A stretch of 64,000 bases of DNA from Solimonas marina (lineage in GTDB: Bacteria > Pseudomonadota > Gammaproteobacteria > Nevskiales > Nevskiaceae): contig NZ_JAAVXB010000001.1 in assembly GCF_012241385.1 (NCBI RefSeq), positions 124,001 through 188,000 of the forward strand. The letters are read 5' to 3'. The first letter of the stretch is position 1; each line of letters starts with the position of its first letter. The notes under the pieces were generated by a model. That model searched no databases and was not told the origin of the DNA. It saw only the letters and a program-made list of their open reading frames with translations. Made by a program: the position numbers and the translations under genes. Shown here one piece after another: positions 1 through 9,299 of this stretch.

Positions 1-689
1 ATGCGCAGCCACAGCGGCAGCCGTTCCGGCCAGACCGCGCGTACCGCGGCGATCACACGGCGCAGCAAACGAATCCGGTTGTCGAAGCTGCCGCCGTAGT
101 CGTCGTCGCGGTGGTTCGACAGCGGCGACAGAAACTCGTGCAGCAGATAGCCGTGAGCAGCGTGAATCTCGACGAGCTCGAAGCCGGCCGCCAGCGCGCG
201 CTGCGCCGCCGCAGCGAAATCGGCGACCAGCGCATCGATGCCGACGCCGTCCAGCGCCTGCGGCACGATGCTGTGCTCGTCGAAGGCAAGCGCCGACGGC
301 GCGACGATCGGCAACCAGCCGCCCTGCTCGGGCGCCACCGCACGGCCGCCATCCCACGGCGCCGCACAGCTGGCCTTGCGGCCGGCATGCGCGAGCTGCA
401 CGCCAGCCACAGCGCCGGCCTCACGGATGAACGATGTGATCGGCGACCAAGCCGCAACCTGCGCGTCGTTCCATAGACCGGTATCGCCCGGCGAAATGCG
501 CCCGCCGGCCTGCACCGCCGACGCTTCGGCAATGACCGCGCCGGCGCCGCCAACCGCGCGGCTGCCCAGATGCACGAGATGCCACTGATTGGGCACACCG
601 TCCTGCGCCGAGTACTGACACATCGGCGAGACGACGATGCGGTTCTTCAGCGTGACGCCACGCTGGACGAGTGGGGCAAACAAATTCAT
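1..689 (-). CDS. NADH:flavin oxidoreductase, Old Yellow Enzyme family (3' end outside window)
   Basis: Flavin-dependent ene-reductase of the YqjM-like Old Yellow Enzyme class, reducing activated C=C bonds with NAD(P)H in the cytoplasm. The reverse strand from an ATG at 689 reads MNLFAPLVQRGVTLKNRI, then SPMCQYSA and WHLVHLGSRAVGGAG, the family's FMN-binding N-terminal barrel strands; HAAHGYLLHEFLSP follows further on. A GGAG Shine-Dalgarno (SD) element lies about 8 nt upstream of the ATG. About 229 residues are present of the usual 340-370, so the C-terminal third is missing only because the window ends. It is the last visible gene of the minus-strand series, downstream of the LuxR-type gene. 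The physiological substrate cannot be told. Confidence 0.9.
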   Translation of the reverse strand, partial: MNLFAPLVQRGVTLKNRIVVSPMCQYSAQDGVPNQWHLVHLGSRAVGGAGAVIAEASAVQAGGRISPGDTGLWNDAQVAAWSPITSFIREAGAVAGVQLAHAGRKASCAAPWDGGRAVAPEQGGWLPIVAPSALAFDEHSIVPQALDGVGIDALVADFAAAAQRALAAGFELVEIHAAHGYLLHEFLSPLSNHRDDDYGGSFDNRIRLLRRVIAAVRAVWPERLPLWLR

Positions 690-759
690 CGAGGCTCCGG
701 GTCGGGGCGCCATGCGGCGCATCAGTCTGAACAGCGTACTGGAACCCGACAATCGGAAC

Positions 760-1101
760 TCAATCCCCCACCTCCGGCGGCATCAGGCCGTAGCGCCACG
801 CATAGCGACAGAGTTCGACGACGTTTCGCGCACCGAGCTTGTCCATCATGCGTGCGCGATGATTCTCCGCGGTCTTGGTGCTGACCCGCATGACCTGCGC
901 ACAGCGCCGCGTCGTATAACCCATGAGAATTAAATCGAACAGCTCGCGCTCTCGCGGCGAGAGTTCGTTGAAATATGGGGCTGGCCCAGCCGCACGGCAG
1001 GAACAGCAGGCACATGCCGCTGTCGAGGTCAGCGCCGAACGAGCGTCCTCCGCACGCCCGACACCACGGCGTTGCACGATGGATTCGAACACGAGGGCCA
1101 T
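760..1101 (-). CDS. LuxR-type helix-turn-helix protein, short
   Basis: A 113-residue protein whose C-terminal half is a clear LuxR/FixJ-type DNA-binding domain: LSPRERELFDLILMGYTT, then a recognition helix in STKTAENHRARMMDKL. The first 45 residues match nothing I know and are cysteine- and alanine-rich (ACACCSC). Over roughly 970-1050 another frame reads a more protein-like stretch (CLLFLPCGWASPIF) that would run straight into the HTH domain, so the N-terminus may be damaged by frameshift or mis-assembled here. The ATG lies 9 bp after the acid phosphatase stop, which suggests co-transcription. Without a sensory domain it would be an orphan regulator. The DNA-binding call is firm; the N-terminal structure is not. 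Confidence 0.6.
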   Translation of the reverse strand: MALVFESIVQRRGVGRAEDARSALTSTAACACCSCRAAGPAPYFNELSPRERELFDLILMGYTTRRCAQVMRVSTKTAENHRARMMDKLGARNVVELCRYAWRYGLMPPEVGD

Positions 1102-1110
1102 GCCACAAAC

Positions 1111-1932
1111 TCAGGGCTTGCCGTCGGCAGGCTCAACCGGCGGTGGTGGGCCGCATTGCGCGAGCAATGCGCGGTCAGCAACCGACTGCGGCGTATCCAG
1201 CTCCGCGGCAGCGCACGCGAAGTCACGACGAAACGCTTCGACGCGCCGTACGCGCTCATAGACCGCCGTCGCAATCAAACGCCCCGCCGCCACGTCGCTC
1301 GGGAAATGAACGCCACAAACCAGGCGGCTCTCGCCGTAATCCATCCCACGCTGCAGAATCTGTTGAGCACGATTCGGCGCAAGCGCCGCCAAGACCTGCG
1401 CCGCCATCCATCCGTAGGCCGAGTGGCCCGAGGGATAGGAGGTTCGCTTGGCGACGTCCGGATCGGCGGTCGGTGCCGAGCTGCGCCCACAGACGCGTTC
1501 CAGCGGCAGGCGCTGATAGGGGCGCGCGCGGTGGTAAACCTTCTTCGCGGCGAACGTCGGGATTGCCACCGTTTTCTCGAGCCGGTTCAGCAGACGCACC
1601 GTGTATGGCGCATGCACGCGATCGATCGGCCGCCCGAACGCGGCAGAAAATTGTGCGTACAGTGCGTCACCATCCGCTTCCGCTTGCGCCCATCGGGCTG
1701 CCGACGTGGTCTGCTGCCGACGCAGGATACCTCTTACATCATCGAGGTCGGGAGGCGAACCTTCAGCCGGGGGGCCGGCAAGCACCAGAAATTTCAGGCC
1801 CACTTTGTCGATGTAAGGCGCAAAGGCCTTTCGATCGCTGGCTTCCGGGGTTTCCCAAGCTGGCGAACCGGCTGCCGCCACCCCCGAGATCAGACATATC
1901 GCCGCAGCCAGTGTGCGCGCCCGGACGCTCAT
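1111..1932 (-). CDS. Class A (PhoN-like) acid phosphatase, PAP2 superfamily
   Basis: Exported non-specific acid phosphatase. A signal peptide (residues 1-21, ending GVAAAG) is followed by the full vanadate-phosphatase signature: K-x6-R-P at 130-138 (KKVYHRARP), PSGH at 167-170 with the acid-base histidine, and SR-x5-H-x3-D at 202-213 (ESRLVCGVHFPSD). The length of 273 aa is typical of bacterial class A enzymes. Its ATG overlaps the stop of the upstream hydrolase by 4 bp (ATGA), so it is translationally coupled into the FecI/FecR/TonB-receptor series. Family knowledge places it in the periplasm, releasing phosphate from organic monoesters; the local substrate is unknown. Confidence 0.9.
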   Translation of the reverse strand: MSVRARTLAAAICLISGVAAAGSPAWETPEASDRKAFAPYIDKVGLKFLVLAGPPAEGSPPDLDDVRGILRRQQTTSAARWAQAEADGDALYAQFSAAFGRPIDRVHAPYTVRLLNRLEKTVAIPTFAAKKVYHRARPYQRLPLERVCGRSSAPTADPDVAKRTSYPSGHSAYGWMAAQVLAALAPNRAQQILQRGMDYGESRLVCGVHFPSDVAAGRLIATAVYERVRRVEAFRRDFACAAAELDTPQSVADRALLAQCGPPPPVEPADGKP

Positions 1933-2996
1933 CGCCCCGCTCCGGTGTTCGAAGCCTGCGAGGCGACATCGGCACCGCGCCCCAGCATGAAGCTCCAGTC
2001 CGACAGATACCGTGGAAGGCCGTGATCGTCGCGCGGCGTCGTGTAGTCGTTCGAAACACTGGTGTGTTCGCTACCGGCGCGAGCGGGCGCCAGCGTTGCC
2101 AGGCGAATGTGCGTGGCATCAAGGCCGAGCGCATGAAAAGCACGAGCGATGTCATCCGCATGCGGCTCGCGCACGTGATACATCGCATACCAACGGTCGA
2201 CGGGCGTCACTCCGGTACCCGATAGCCATGGCGCGACACGCTTTTTTCCGTGATCTCCACTCTCGCGGTAGTAATCCCAGGGACTCGAGAACAACACGAC
2301 GCGCGCGAGTTCGTGACGCTGCGCGATATAGGCTGCCAGGCCGGCGCCCTGCGAATGGCCCGACATCGCAATCCGCGACCAGACCAATTCGCCCACCTGC
2401 AGGTAACCGCCCCAGCCTTCGCTGGGATAGCGCTGTGCGAGCATCGACAGCATTGCCCGCAGCCGCGGCACCACGGCTTCGTTCGGCGCATCAGGAATGT
2501 CCGCCGTTACGTCATCGCCGAAAGCGCGCTTCTCGCGAAAACGAGCCGAGCAGCTCGGATCGGGGTCATGATGGCAGGCCTGATTGGTCGCCGGCATCGT
2601 GTCGTACATGAGGCTGATCGCGCGATAGCCGCTGGCGGCAGCGACCGCCAGCATCGTCTTGCTGCTGTCCGGCGATCCCGTCGTGCCCACGAGAAATACG
2701 AACAGGGGTGCGTCGTCGGTGACGGCACGGCGATCGATCATCGCGTAACTGTCGCGCAGGTAGTGCTTGACAGTGGGGTCCGCTTCGTCCGGCGCAACGG
2801 CATGAAATACGCGATCGGCGCTGACCGAAACGCCACGCTGCTGCTGCGCGGGCGTCGAGTGTTGCTGCAGCTTCAGATAGCCCTCACTTTGCTCATACGG
2901 CGCCACCATCTTCGCTTCAGCGGCGCCAACATAGAGCGTGGCCATCAGTAGCAAGCTACACCGTGCGACCCGCATCTTGAGGGCACGATCAATCAT
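1929..2996 (-). CDS. Exported alpha/beta hydrolase, BPSS1187-like
   Basis: Probable secreted serine hydrolase, 355 aa from the ATG at 2996. That start gives a signal peptide (KMRVARCSLLLMATLYVGAAEA) and an 8-bp overlap with the upstream peptidase stop; a longer frame to 3086 would run well into the peptidase gene and is unlikely. The nucleophile elbow is GHSQGAGLAAY. A plausible His lies near the C-terminus (DDHGLPRY), and a Cys-containing loop (ACHHDPDPSCSARF) could be disulfide-bonded in the periplasm. The overall pattern recalls the BPSS1187 family of uncharacterised alpha/beta hydrolases, an assignment made from memory. It is coupled on both sides (S9 peptidase upstream, acid phosphatase downstream). 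The substrate is not known. Confidence 0.75.
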   Translation of the reverse strand: MIDRALKMRVARCSLLLMATLYVGAAEAKMVAPYEQSEGYLKLQQHSTPAQQQRGVSVSADRVFHAVAPDEADPTVKHYLRDSYAMIDRRAVTDDAPLFVFLVGTTGSPDSSKTMLAVAAASGYRAISLMYDTMPATNQACHHDPDPSCSARFREKRAFGDDVTADIPDAPNEAVVPRLRAMLSMLAQRYPSEGWGGYLQVGELVWSRIAMSGHSQGAGLAAYIAQRHELARVVLFSSPWDYYRESGDHGKKRVAPWLSGTGVTPVDRWYAMYHVREPHADDIARAFHALGLDATHIRLATLAPARAGSEHTSVSNDYTTPRDDHGLPRYLSDWSFMLGRGADVASQASNTGAGR

Positions 2997-5100
2997 GATC
3001 GCCGTGCTCATCTGGAGCATCGTCGAAGGCTTCAATCCCCTTCGGCGCGATACCCTCCGGCGCCTGAGCGGGTTCATAGGTCCCACCGAGCACCTTGTCG
3101 ACGAACCACTTCATCTGCACGTTGATCTGAAACAGGCGGTGGCGCAGCTCCTTGAAGTTGTGTGGCTCACGCGGCGCCAGATACAGCTGTGTTTCGACAC
3201 CCAGCGCCTTGAGGCTGCGGTAGAGCATGACCGACTGCGTCCACGGCACCCGCTCGTCGCGCGCGCCTGCGAGGATCAGTACCGGGGTATGCACCTTGTC
3301 GAGCCGGCTCAAAGGCGAGTACTCGGTGTACAGATCGCGGCGCGCCTGCGTCCCGTAGGGGGGCGTATCAAACCAGGCTGTGCGCTGATAGCGCGCATCG
3401 GATGTCAGATACATCGAGGGCCAGTCGACCGCGCCGGCACCAGACACCGCGGCCTTGAAGCGATGCGTCACGGTCACGAGCCAGTTGGTCATGTGCCCAC
3501 CTGCACTCCAGCCCATCACACCGAGGCGGTCGGGATCGGCCATTCCACGTGCGACCAGCATGTCGACGCCTGACAAGACGTCCTTGTCCGCGTAGCGGAA
3601 ATAGCCGCCATCCATACCCTGCATGAAGGTGTCGCCATAACCGCTGCTGCCACGGTAGTTGACGCTGAGCACCATCGCGCCGTGCGCGGCAAGCAACGGC
3701 AAGTAGCGTCCGTACGCGAAGATATTGAAGACCTCGCTGGAGTGCGGCCCTCCGTGGTTTTGCACGATCAGCGGATAGCGCGTGCCGGGCTTGTAGCCGA
3801 TCGGATACGTCAACAAGCCCTCGAGCGCCTGACCGTCCGGCGCCGTCCACTGGACTGCCTCCTGCTTGGGCAGATCGAACCGTTGTGCGAGATCGTCGTA
3901 TTCGTGCGTCAGCGGCCGAGCCTTCGCCGACGCCCGGGGGTCAAGCTGGTACAGCTCGCCGGGCGATGTTGCGGAGTTCGCCACATAGGCGAGCGTGTGG
4001 CCATTACGAGACAGCGACCAGCCGGAGATCGCAAAATCACCGCGCACCAGGGGGCGCAGCCGATCGCCGTGCACATCGACGGCAAACAGCTCGCGGCGGA
4101 CCCCCGTGGTAGCGACGAAGTAGATTTCACGGCCATCCGCAGACCAATGCGCGCTATCAATGTCGTATGGCAGTCCATGCTGAAGCTCGTGTGGCGCTCC
4201 ACCGTCGACATCCATCACGAACAGGTTGGCATTGACGGTCGCATAGTGCCCGGCTTCTGCATTGGCCAGAAACAGCAGCTCGCGGCCATCCGGAGCATAT
4301 TCGATGTCGCTCTCGGCATAGTCGTTGTGCGTCAACTGGCGGGCAGCACCACCGCCATTCAGAGGCTGCAGCCACAGTTCTGACTTCGGTCCGTCGTCGT
4401 GCAGCTCCGATGGCGCGCGTCGATAGACGACGCTACGGCCATCAGGGGCAAGCGTAAATGCCTTGACGTCGTAGCCGTCGCCGTGTGTGATCCGCTCGAC
4501 GCTCCCGTCGGCGACCGTGACGCGCCACAACTCGCGCCGCCGCGTCGGGGTCTCGAACGGCACCATGTCGTCCTTCTGCTTGATGCGCTTCTCGAGATTC
4601 TTGTCGAGCGCAACATTCTCGAGGAAATAGATCTGCTTTCCGTCAGCAGACCAGCGCGGGGAAGAAATCGCGTGATGCCGCACCATGACACGCTGGGCGT
4701 CGCCGCCGTCAACCGCCATGACGTACAACTGGTCGACTTTGTCACCACCCAATCGCCCGACGAAAGCGAAGAAGCGTCCATCCGGCGACCATGTCAGTTC
4801 CTTGGCCGCCGCATTGAGCATATGCTGCCGCCCGCTGCCATCGCTGCCGATTCTCAGCAACTCCCAACGGACATGGTTCTTCTTCCAGTCATCTCTGGAC
4901 CGCGCGTACAGCACCGTGTGCCCGTCAGGCGAAACCACCGGCGAAGAAAGATGCTGAAGATCGAGAAGATCGACCGCGTTCATCGCCTCTGGCGCAGCCA
5001 CGACTCGGCCGACATACGCACACGACAAAAGGGAAAGCGACGCCGCGATGACGCGGCAGTGACGATGCGAACGAATGACTTCGAACACGGACAACCTCAT
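2989..5100 (-). CDS. S9 family (acylaminoacyl/dipeptidyl-type) peptidase, exported
   Basis: Prolyl-oligopeptidase-family serine peptidase, 703 aa from the ATG at 5100, which opens a signal peptide (FEVIRSHRHCRVIAASLSLL, cleavage after GRVVAA). Upstream in-frame codons to 5163 would overlap the receptor gene and spoil the signal peptide. The N-terminal half is a beta-propeller with repeated SPDG and SADG blade motifs (SPVVSPDGHTVLY, WSPDGRFFAF, WSADGREIYF). The C-terminal hydrolase domain has the nucleophile GWSAGGH, the acid in LAGARDERVPW and the His in REPHNFKE. It should cleave short peptides in the periplasm. It lies 59 bp downstream of the TonB-dependent receptor, which suggests that it processes the imported peptide-like ligand. 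Confidence 0.9.
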   Translation of the reverse strand: MRLSVFEVIRSHRHCRVIAASLSLLSCAYVGRVVAAPEAMNAVDLLDLQHLSSPVVSPDGHTVLYARSRDDWKKNHVRWELLRIGSDGSGRQHMLNAAAKELTWSPDGRFFAFVGRLGGDKVDQLYVMAVDGGDAQRVMVRHHAISSPRWSADGKQIYFLENVALDKNLEKRIKQKDDMVPFETPTRRRELWRVTVADGSVERITHGDGYDVKAFTLAPDGRSVVYRRAPSELHDDGPKSELWLQPLNGGGAARQLTHNDYAESDIEYAPDGRELLFLANAEAGHYATVNANLFVMDVDGGAPHELQHGLPYDIDSAHWSADGREIYFVATTGVRRELFAVDVHGDRLRPLVRGDFAISGWSLSRNGHTLAYVANSATSPGELYQLDPRASAKARPLTHEYDDLAQRFDLPKQEAVQWTAPDGQALEGLLTYPIGYKPGTRYPLIVQNHGGPHSSEVFNIFAYGRYLPLLAAHGAMVLSVNYRGSSGYGDTFMQGMDGGYFRYADKDVLSGVDMLVARGMADPDRLGVMGWSAGGHMTNWLVTVTHRFKAAVSGAGAVDWPSMYLTSDARYQRTAWFDTPPYGTQARRDLYTEYSPLSRLDKVHTPVLILAGARDERVPWTQSVMLYRSLKALGVETQLYLAPREPHNFKELRHRLFQINVQMKWFVDKVLGGTYEPAQAPEGIAPKGIEAFDDAPDEHGDHD

Positions 5101-5159
5101 GAGCGGAACACGGCGAGGGGGAGCAGGGCTGGAAATCCAGCCCTGCGTCCAGACAGGCA

Positions 5160-8100
5160 TCAAAACTTGGCTTCGAGCCCCAACTGATAGGACAAGCCGC
5201 GGACGCCGTAGGTAGCGTTGTAGTTGTACTTGTTGCCGCTATCGGTGCCGTATGGGATGAACGGCCCGTATTGATTGAACACGTTGTTCACGACACCGAA
5301 TACACGGAACGTGCGATCGCGGCCGAAGCTGTAGCTACCCATGACGTCATGACGCCAGTAAGACGAGAAGTGGTAGTACAGCGGATTGGTGATACCAGCC
5401 GATCGGTAATAGGCACCGAGCGTATTGCTGTCGACAGCCGCACCGTAATAGACCGCCGCCCATGACAAGCTCACAGGGCCCTTTGACCAACGAAGCTTGG
5501 TGCGCGCGCGATTCTTCGATGAGCCGACCTCGCCGTTGTAGTTGTCTGTTTCCTGCGTCACCGCCCCCTGGTAGGTCTCGTTCAGGTCAATGCGGTGCGA
5601 GTAGCTGAACGAAATCTTGAATTTGCCAGGGATGGACAACGACGTCAGACGGAAACCATATGCGAGTGCCGCGTCGATACCAGAAGCGCGCTCCTCGTCA
5701 AGATTCTGGTCTTCATTGACGATCTTCGTGATCTGGCCTTCGCTGTCGCGCGTCACTTCGGCACAGAACGCGTTATCGATTCCATTGGGATCGCCGTAGC
5801 ATTCAGCCAACAGATCCGTGTTGCTAAGCGTATCGATCGCTCCCGCGATGCGGATGTCGTAGTAGTCGACACTCAACTGAAGATCTTTTGCAAATCGTGG
5901 CGTCACGACAACGCCTGCCGTCAACGTGTGCGCCGTTTCTTCGTGCAGATCCGCATTTCCGGAATTCGGGGCGTTGACCTCCGAGGACGCTTGCGTGAAC
6001 GTCGTCGAGTCCTCTAGCGCCGCCGCGATACCCGGATCCATGCGGCAGTTGTCGTCATAACGTCCTGTCGACGTCTGCGTCACGCCGCTGCAAGGGTCGA
6101 CAATCGTGTCGTAGTCATCGCGCGGCGGCGAATAGAGTTCGGTGGTATTCGGCGCGCGCTGCGCGGTGCTGTATTCGGAGCGGAACCGGATATCCTGGAT
6201 CGGCGCCCACTGCAGGCCGAGACGGCCAGAGAAAACATTGTTGACGTTGCGTAGGTTGTAGTGCCCGAAACGTCCCGCGACGTCGAATGTCAGCTCATGG
6301 GCGAAAGGCAGGTCCTTGAGCAGTGGGAACGATGCTTCGGCAAAGACCTCCTTGGCCTCGATATCACCCGAGTATTCGGGGATGTAGGCGAAGTTGGTCA
6401 AGCCCGCCGTCGTTAGCGGATCGACTCGCGTCCGGGTCAGATCGCGATGCAGCTCGAAACCGAAGGCCGACTCGACCGGACCGGCCGGCAGGTCGAACAA
6501 CGTCCCCGACATCGTGCCCTGAATGTCATCCTGACGGTTGTGCGGGCGATACCAGACGTTGGCACGGACGTAATCAGCAGCCGCATCGGAGATCGAACCG
6601 ACGCCGAAGATATTGATCGGCACACAACCATCTTCACGCGCGTCGGCATCCGCACATTCGATTGTGCCGTCGCCCGTATTTTCCGAATCAAGCGCGTATG
6701 CCATGCGCTGTTCATTGATGCCGTTCCTGCGCACCTGAAAACCCGAATAAGCTCCGTAACCGTAGGTAAGATCCCAGTCCCAGTCATTGAAGACTGTACC
6801 CTTGAGGCCCAACCAGCCACGCAGGGTATTTCGCCGGTTGTAAATCTCGAGGTTGCCGACCTCAACCATCCGTCGGCGCCAAGTCACACCCGAACTGGAC
6901 GAAGATGACGCGATCTCGCTGGGAACATAAGGATTGTCAAGCGAGATGCGGCCCACTTCATATTCGTCATCAACACCATATTCCGACGAATAGCTCATGA
7001 AATACGGTTCACGGACCGAATTGGTCTTGACCTGAGAAAACAGCAACTGACTCCAAAGTTGTGTGTCTTCGGTAAGGTCGTAACGTAGTTTCACGGCGGC
7101 AGAGAGGTTGTCGGCCGGGGTGATCAGCGTTCCGTCTTTACGATCCTCGTAGCCGTCGGCAGAGGTGTAGTTGGTCTGCAGTCCGCTCTCATCGTAGTAG
7201 TACGCACCGCTGTTGAAATAGCCGCCCGCCATGTAGGAGCTGGTATCCGGCGTCGTAACGGTATTGGTGTCCGGGTCGTATTCGAGCGAGCGCATCGCCC
7301 AGTTGCGATCCCGAGCGCGCAGGATCATCTGACGTGAATAGTCGAGACCGGCCATCACGTACAGCCGGTTATCAAAAAAATGCTGGCCAGCTCCAAACGA
7401 GAAGTTATCGTTGTCGCCACCACCATCCTTGGTACCACCACCGGTTACGCGCGCCTCAAATCCGTCGAGCTTGTCTTCGGTGATGATGTTCACGACGCCC
7501 GCGACGGCGTCCGCGCCGTAGACCGCCGACGCGCCACCGGTCGTGATCTCGACACGATCGACGAAATACTTCGGCAGCGAACTGAGGCTGACGGCATTGC
7601 GATTGCCTGAATTCGATACCGTCCGGTGACCATCGATCAGCGTCAGCGTACGATTCGAACCTAGACCGCGCAGGCTGATGACACTCAAGCCGTTGTTCTG
7701 TGTGTCTTCCTGGCTGGTCGACAGATTGATGCTCTGATCCACGCCGGGAATGTCGCTGAGCGCGTCACCCAGATCGACGTAACCTTCCTCTTGAATCGTC
7801 TCGCGGTCCGCTTCCATCACGGGAGTTGGACTGTCGAACGTCGAGCGCTTGAGGCGGCTGCCCGTGACGACGACTTCCTCGATGGGCCCGCCCAGGTATG
7901 ACTGCTCCTGCGGCATCTGCAGCACGATCACGCCATCTGAGTCGGAGACGATCTTGAGGCCCGTATTGCGGATCAGTTGCTTCAGGGCTTCACGGACATC
8001 CATCTCCCCCTTGATCGCCGGGGTTCGAATGCCCTTGAGCTGATCAGCCGGGGCGATGATCTGGATGTCGCCCTGCCGCGCCAATTCCGGAATTGACGTG

Positions 8101-8225
8101 ACCGCTTCCGCCTCCGGCACATTGAAGGCCCGCTGCTGGGCCAGCGCCACGGATGTGATTCCGCCCCAGAGGGCCAGCACCTGCAGCCCCCCAAGGGCCA
8201 ACCTGTTTCGCTTCTTTGACTGCAC
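5160..8225 (-). CDS. TonB-dependent receptor with STN signalling domain
   Basis: Outer-membrane active transporter. I choose the GTG at 8225 because AGGGAG lies 6 nt upstream; a GTG at 8255 has no such site. After a signal peptide (ALWGGITSVALAQQ) comes an STN domain (about residues 40-95, FNVPEAEAVTSIPELARQ), the TonB box EEVVVTGSR, a plug (LGDALSDIPGVD, LIDGHRTVSNSG, SAVYGADAVAGVVNIIT) and a long beta-barrel ending in aromatic QLGLEAKF, about 1021 aa. STN domains in FecA-type receptors signal ligand occupancy to a FecR protein, and fecR and fecI homologues lie directly upstream. The barrel size and the downstream S9 peptidase suggest a peptide or other organic ligand rather than a small siderophore, but that is inference. 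Confidence 0.93.
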   Translation of the reverse strand: MQSKKRNRLALGGLQVLALWGGITSVALAQQRAFNVPEAEAVTSIPELARQGDIQIIAPADQLKGIRTPAIKGEMDVREALKQLIRNTGLKIVSDSDGVIVLQMPQEQSYLGGPIEEVVVTGSRLKRSTFDSPTPVMEADRETIQEEGYVDLGDALSDIPGVDQSINLSTSQEDTQNNGLSVISLRGLGSNRTLTLIDGHRTVSNSGNRNAVSLSSLPKYFVDRVEITTGGASAVYGADAVAGVVNIITEDKLDGFEARVTGGGTKDGGGDNDNFSFGAGQHFFDNRLYVMAGLDYSRQMILRARDRNWAMRSLEYDPDTNTVTTPDTSSYMAGGYFNSGAYYYDESGLQTNYTSADGYEDRKDGTLITPADNLSAAVKLRYDLTEDTQLWSQLLFSQVKTNSVREPYFMSYSSEYGVDDEYEVGRISLDNPYVPSEIASSSSSSGVTWRRRMVEVGNLEIYNRRNTLRGWLGLKGTVFNDWDWDLTYGYGAYSGFQVRRNGINEQRMAYALDSENTGDGTIECADADAREDGCVPINIFGVGSISDAAADYVRANVWYRPHNRQDDIQGTMSGTLFDLPAGPVESAFGFELHRDLTRTRVDPLTTAGLTNFAYIPEYSGDIEAKEVFAEASFPLLKDLPFAHELTFDVAGRFGHYNLRNVNNVFSGRLGLQWAPIQDIRFRSEYSTAQRAPNTTELYSPPRDDYDTIVDPCSGVTQTSTGRYDDNCRMDPGIAAALEDSTTFTQASSEVNAPNSGNADLHEETAHTLTAGVVVTPRFAKDLQLSVDYYDIRIAGAIDTLSNTDLLAECYGDPNGIDNAFCAEVTRDSEGQITKIVNEDQNLDEERASGIDAALAYGFRLTSLSIPGKFKISFSYSHRIDLNETYQGAVTQETDNYNGEVGSSKNRARTKLRWSKGPVSLSWAAVYYGAAVDSNTLGAYYRSAGITNPLYYHFSSYWRHDVMGSYSFGRDRTFRVFGVVNNVFNQYGPFIPYGTDSGNKYNYNATYGVRGLSYQLGLEAKF

Positions 8226-8318
8226 AACGCGCTCCCTATGGTTGGATACGGGCACGCAGGCGCCCGGTCAGGAGCTTGATGATCGAATGCGCGAGTTCCG
8301 CCACTCGCTCAAGGATTT

Positions 8319-9299
8319 TTATGCAGCGGAAAGCAAAACAGCGTCGCTGGTGATCTTCAGGTGCAAGTCGTAACTGGTGGCCACCGCGCGCGCAAACCCA
8401 GCCGGATTGGTGGCCGAGAACAGCCCTGTCACCGTCCGCGATGCGACGCCCGGATCGTCGATGACGATATGCTGCCGGCTGTAGCGCGCAAATTCCGTCG
8501 CCGCCTGCGCCAGCGTCTCTCCCTGAAATGCGATCATGCCGTCGCGCCATGCCAGTTTGCGCTCGGCCTGCGCCGGCCCAACCGGCTGGCGCTGCAAGTC
8601 GCCGACACCTCCGATCTGCATCTCGACGTCAGCAGGGACGCGCACATCCTGACGCCCCCCGCCCGGATAGACATCAACCCTGCCAGAACTGACGAGCAGA
8701 TTGACGCCTCGGCTCCGCTCACTGCGCACATTGAACTTCGCCTCGCCGGCCAGCAGCGAAACCGCACCGATAACGACCTGCAGCGGGATTCCGGCGCGGC
8801 GGCTGACGTCGAACATCGCTTCGCCTTGCAGCAACTCCACACGACGGACAGCGCTGGAGAATGCAACCTTGATGCGCGTGGCGGTATTCAGCGTAACGAC
8901 CGAGCCATCGGCCAGCGGGACACGGCGGACTTCTCCGATCGCCGTCGAATAGCGCCCATCACGCCAGGCAGCAAAGCCGACGCCACCGCCCAGTACCAGT
9001 CCGGCCGCCAGCGCCCCACCCACGACAAAGCGCCGTCGTGAGGAGTCAAGCACTTCATCACGAGGTTCATTTGCCTGCAGAAATTGCGCTGGATCGAACT
9101 GGGGCCCCAGCGCGGGCGCCCGATCGAAGCTCGCAAATACGGCACGCGCACGCGCGTATGCACCAAAATGGCGCGCATCTGCAGCCAGCCAAGCCTCGAG
9201 GTCCGCACTCTGCTCGGCGTTGAGCGAGCCACGATCGAGCCGCGCCACCCAGTCGGCGGCGACCTCGTCAATCGACGGCTTTCCGTTTCTTCCAACCAT
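8319..9299 (-). CDS. FecR family anti-sigma/sigma regulator
   Basis: Inner-membrane regulator that carries the receptor's signal to the ECF sigma factor. Domain order: a cytoplasmic DUF4880-like N-terminus (IDEVAADWVARLDRG, LEAWLAADARHFGAY), one TM segment (FVVGGALAAGLVLGGGVGFA, about residues 92-112), the FecR core (IGEVRRVPLADGSVVTLNTA, VELLQGEAMFDVS) and a DUF4974-like C-terminus (DGMIAFQGETLAQAATEFAR). The ATG at 9299 gives a family-typical start; an ATG at 9338 is an alternative. Either overlaps the 3' end of the sigma gene, implying coupled translation. Its C-terminal part is STN-like and would contact the receptor's STN domain in the periplasm. Confidence 0.92.
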   Translation of the reverse strand: MVGRNGKPSIDEVAADWVARLDRGSLNAEQSADLEAWLAADARHFGAYARARAVFASFDRAPALGPQFDPAQFLQANEPRDEVLDSSRRRFVVGGALAAGLVLGGGVGFAAWRDGRYSTAIGEVRRVPLADGSVVTLNTATRIKVAFSSAVRRVELLQGEAMFDVSRRAGIPLQVVIGAVSLLAGEAKFNVRSERSRGVNLLVSSGRVDVYPGGGRQDVRVPADVEMQIGGVGDLQRQPVGPAQAERKLAWRDGMIAFQGETLAQAATEFARYSRQHIVIDDPGVASRTVTGLFSATNPAGFARAVATSYDLHLKITSDAVLLSAA

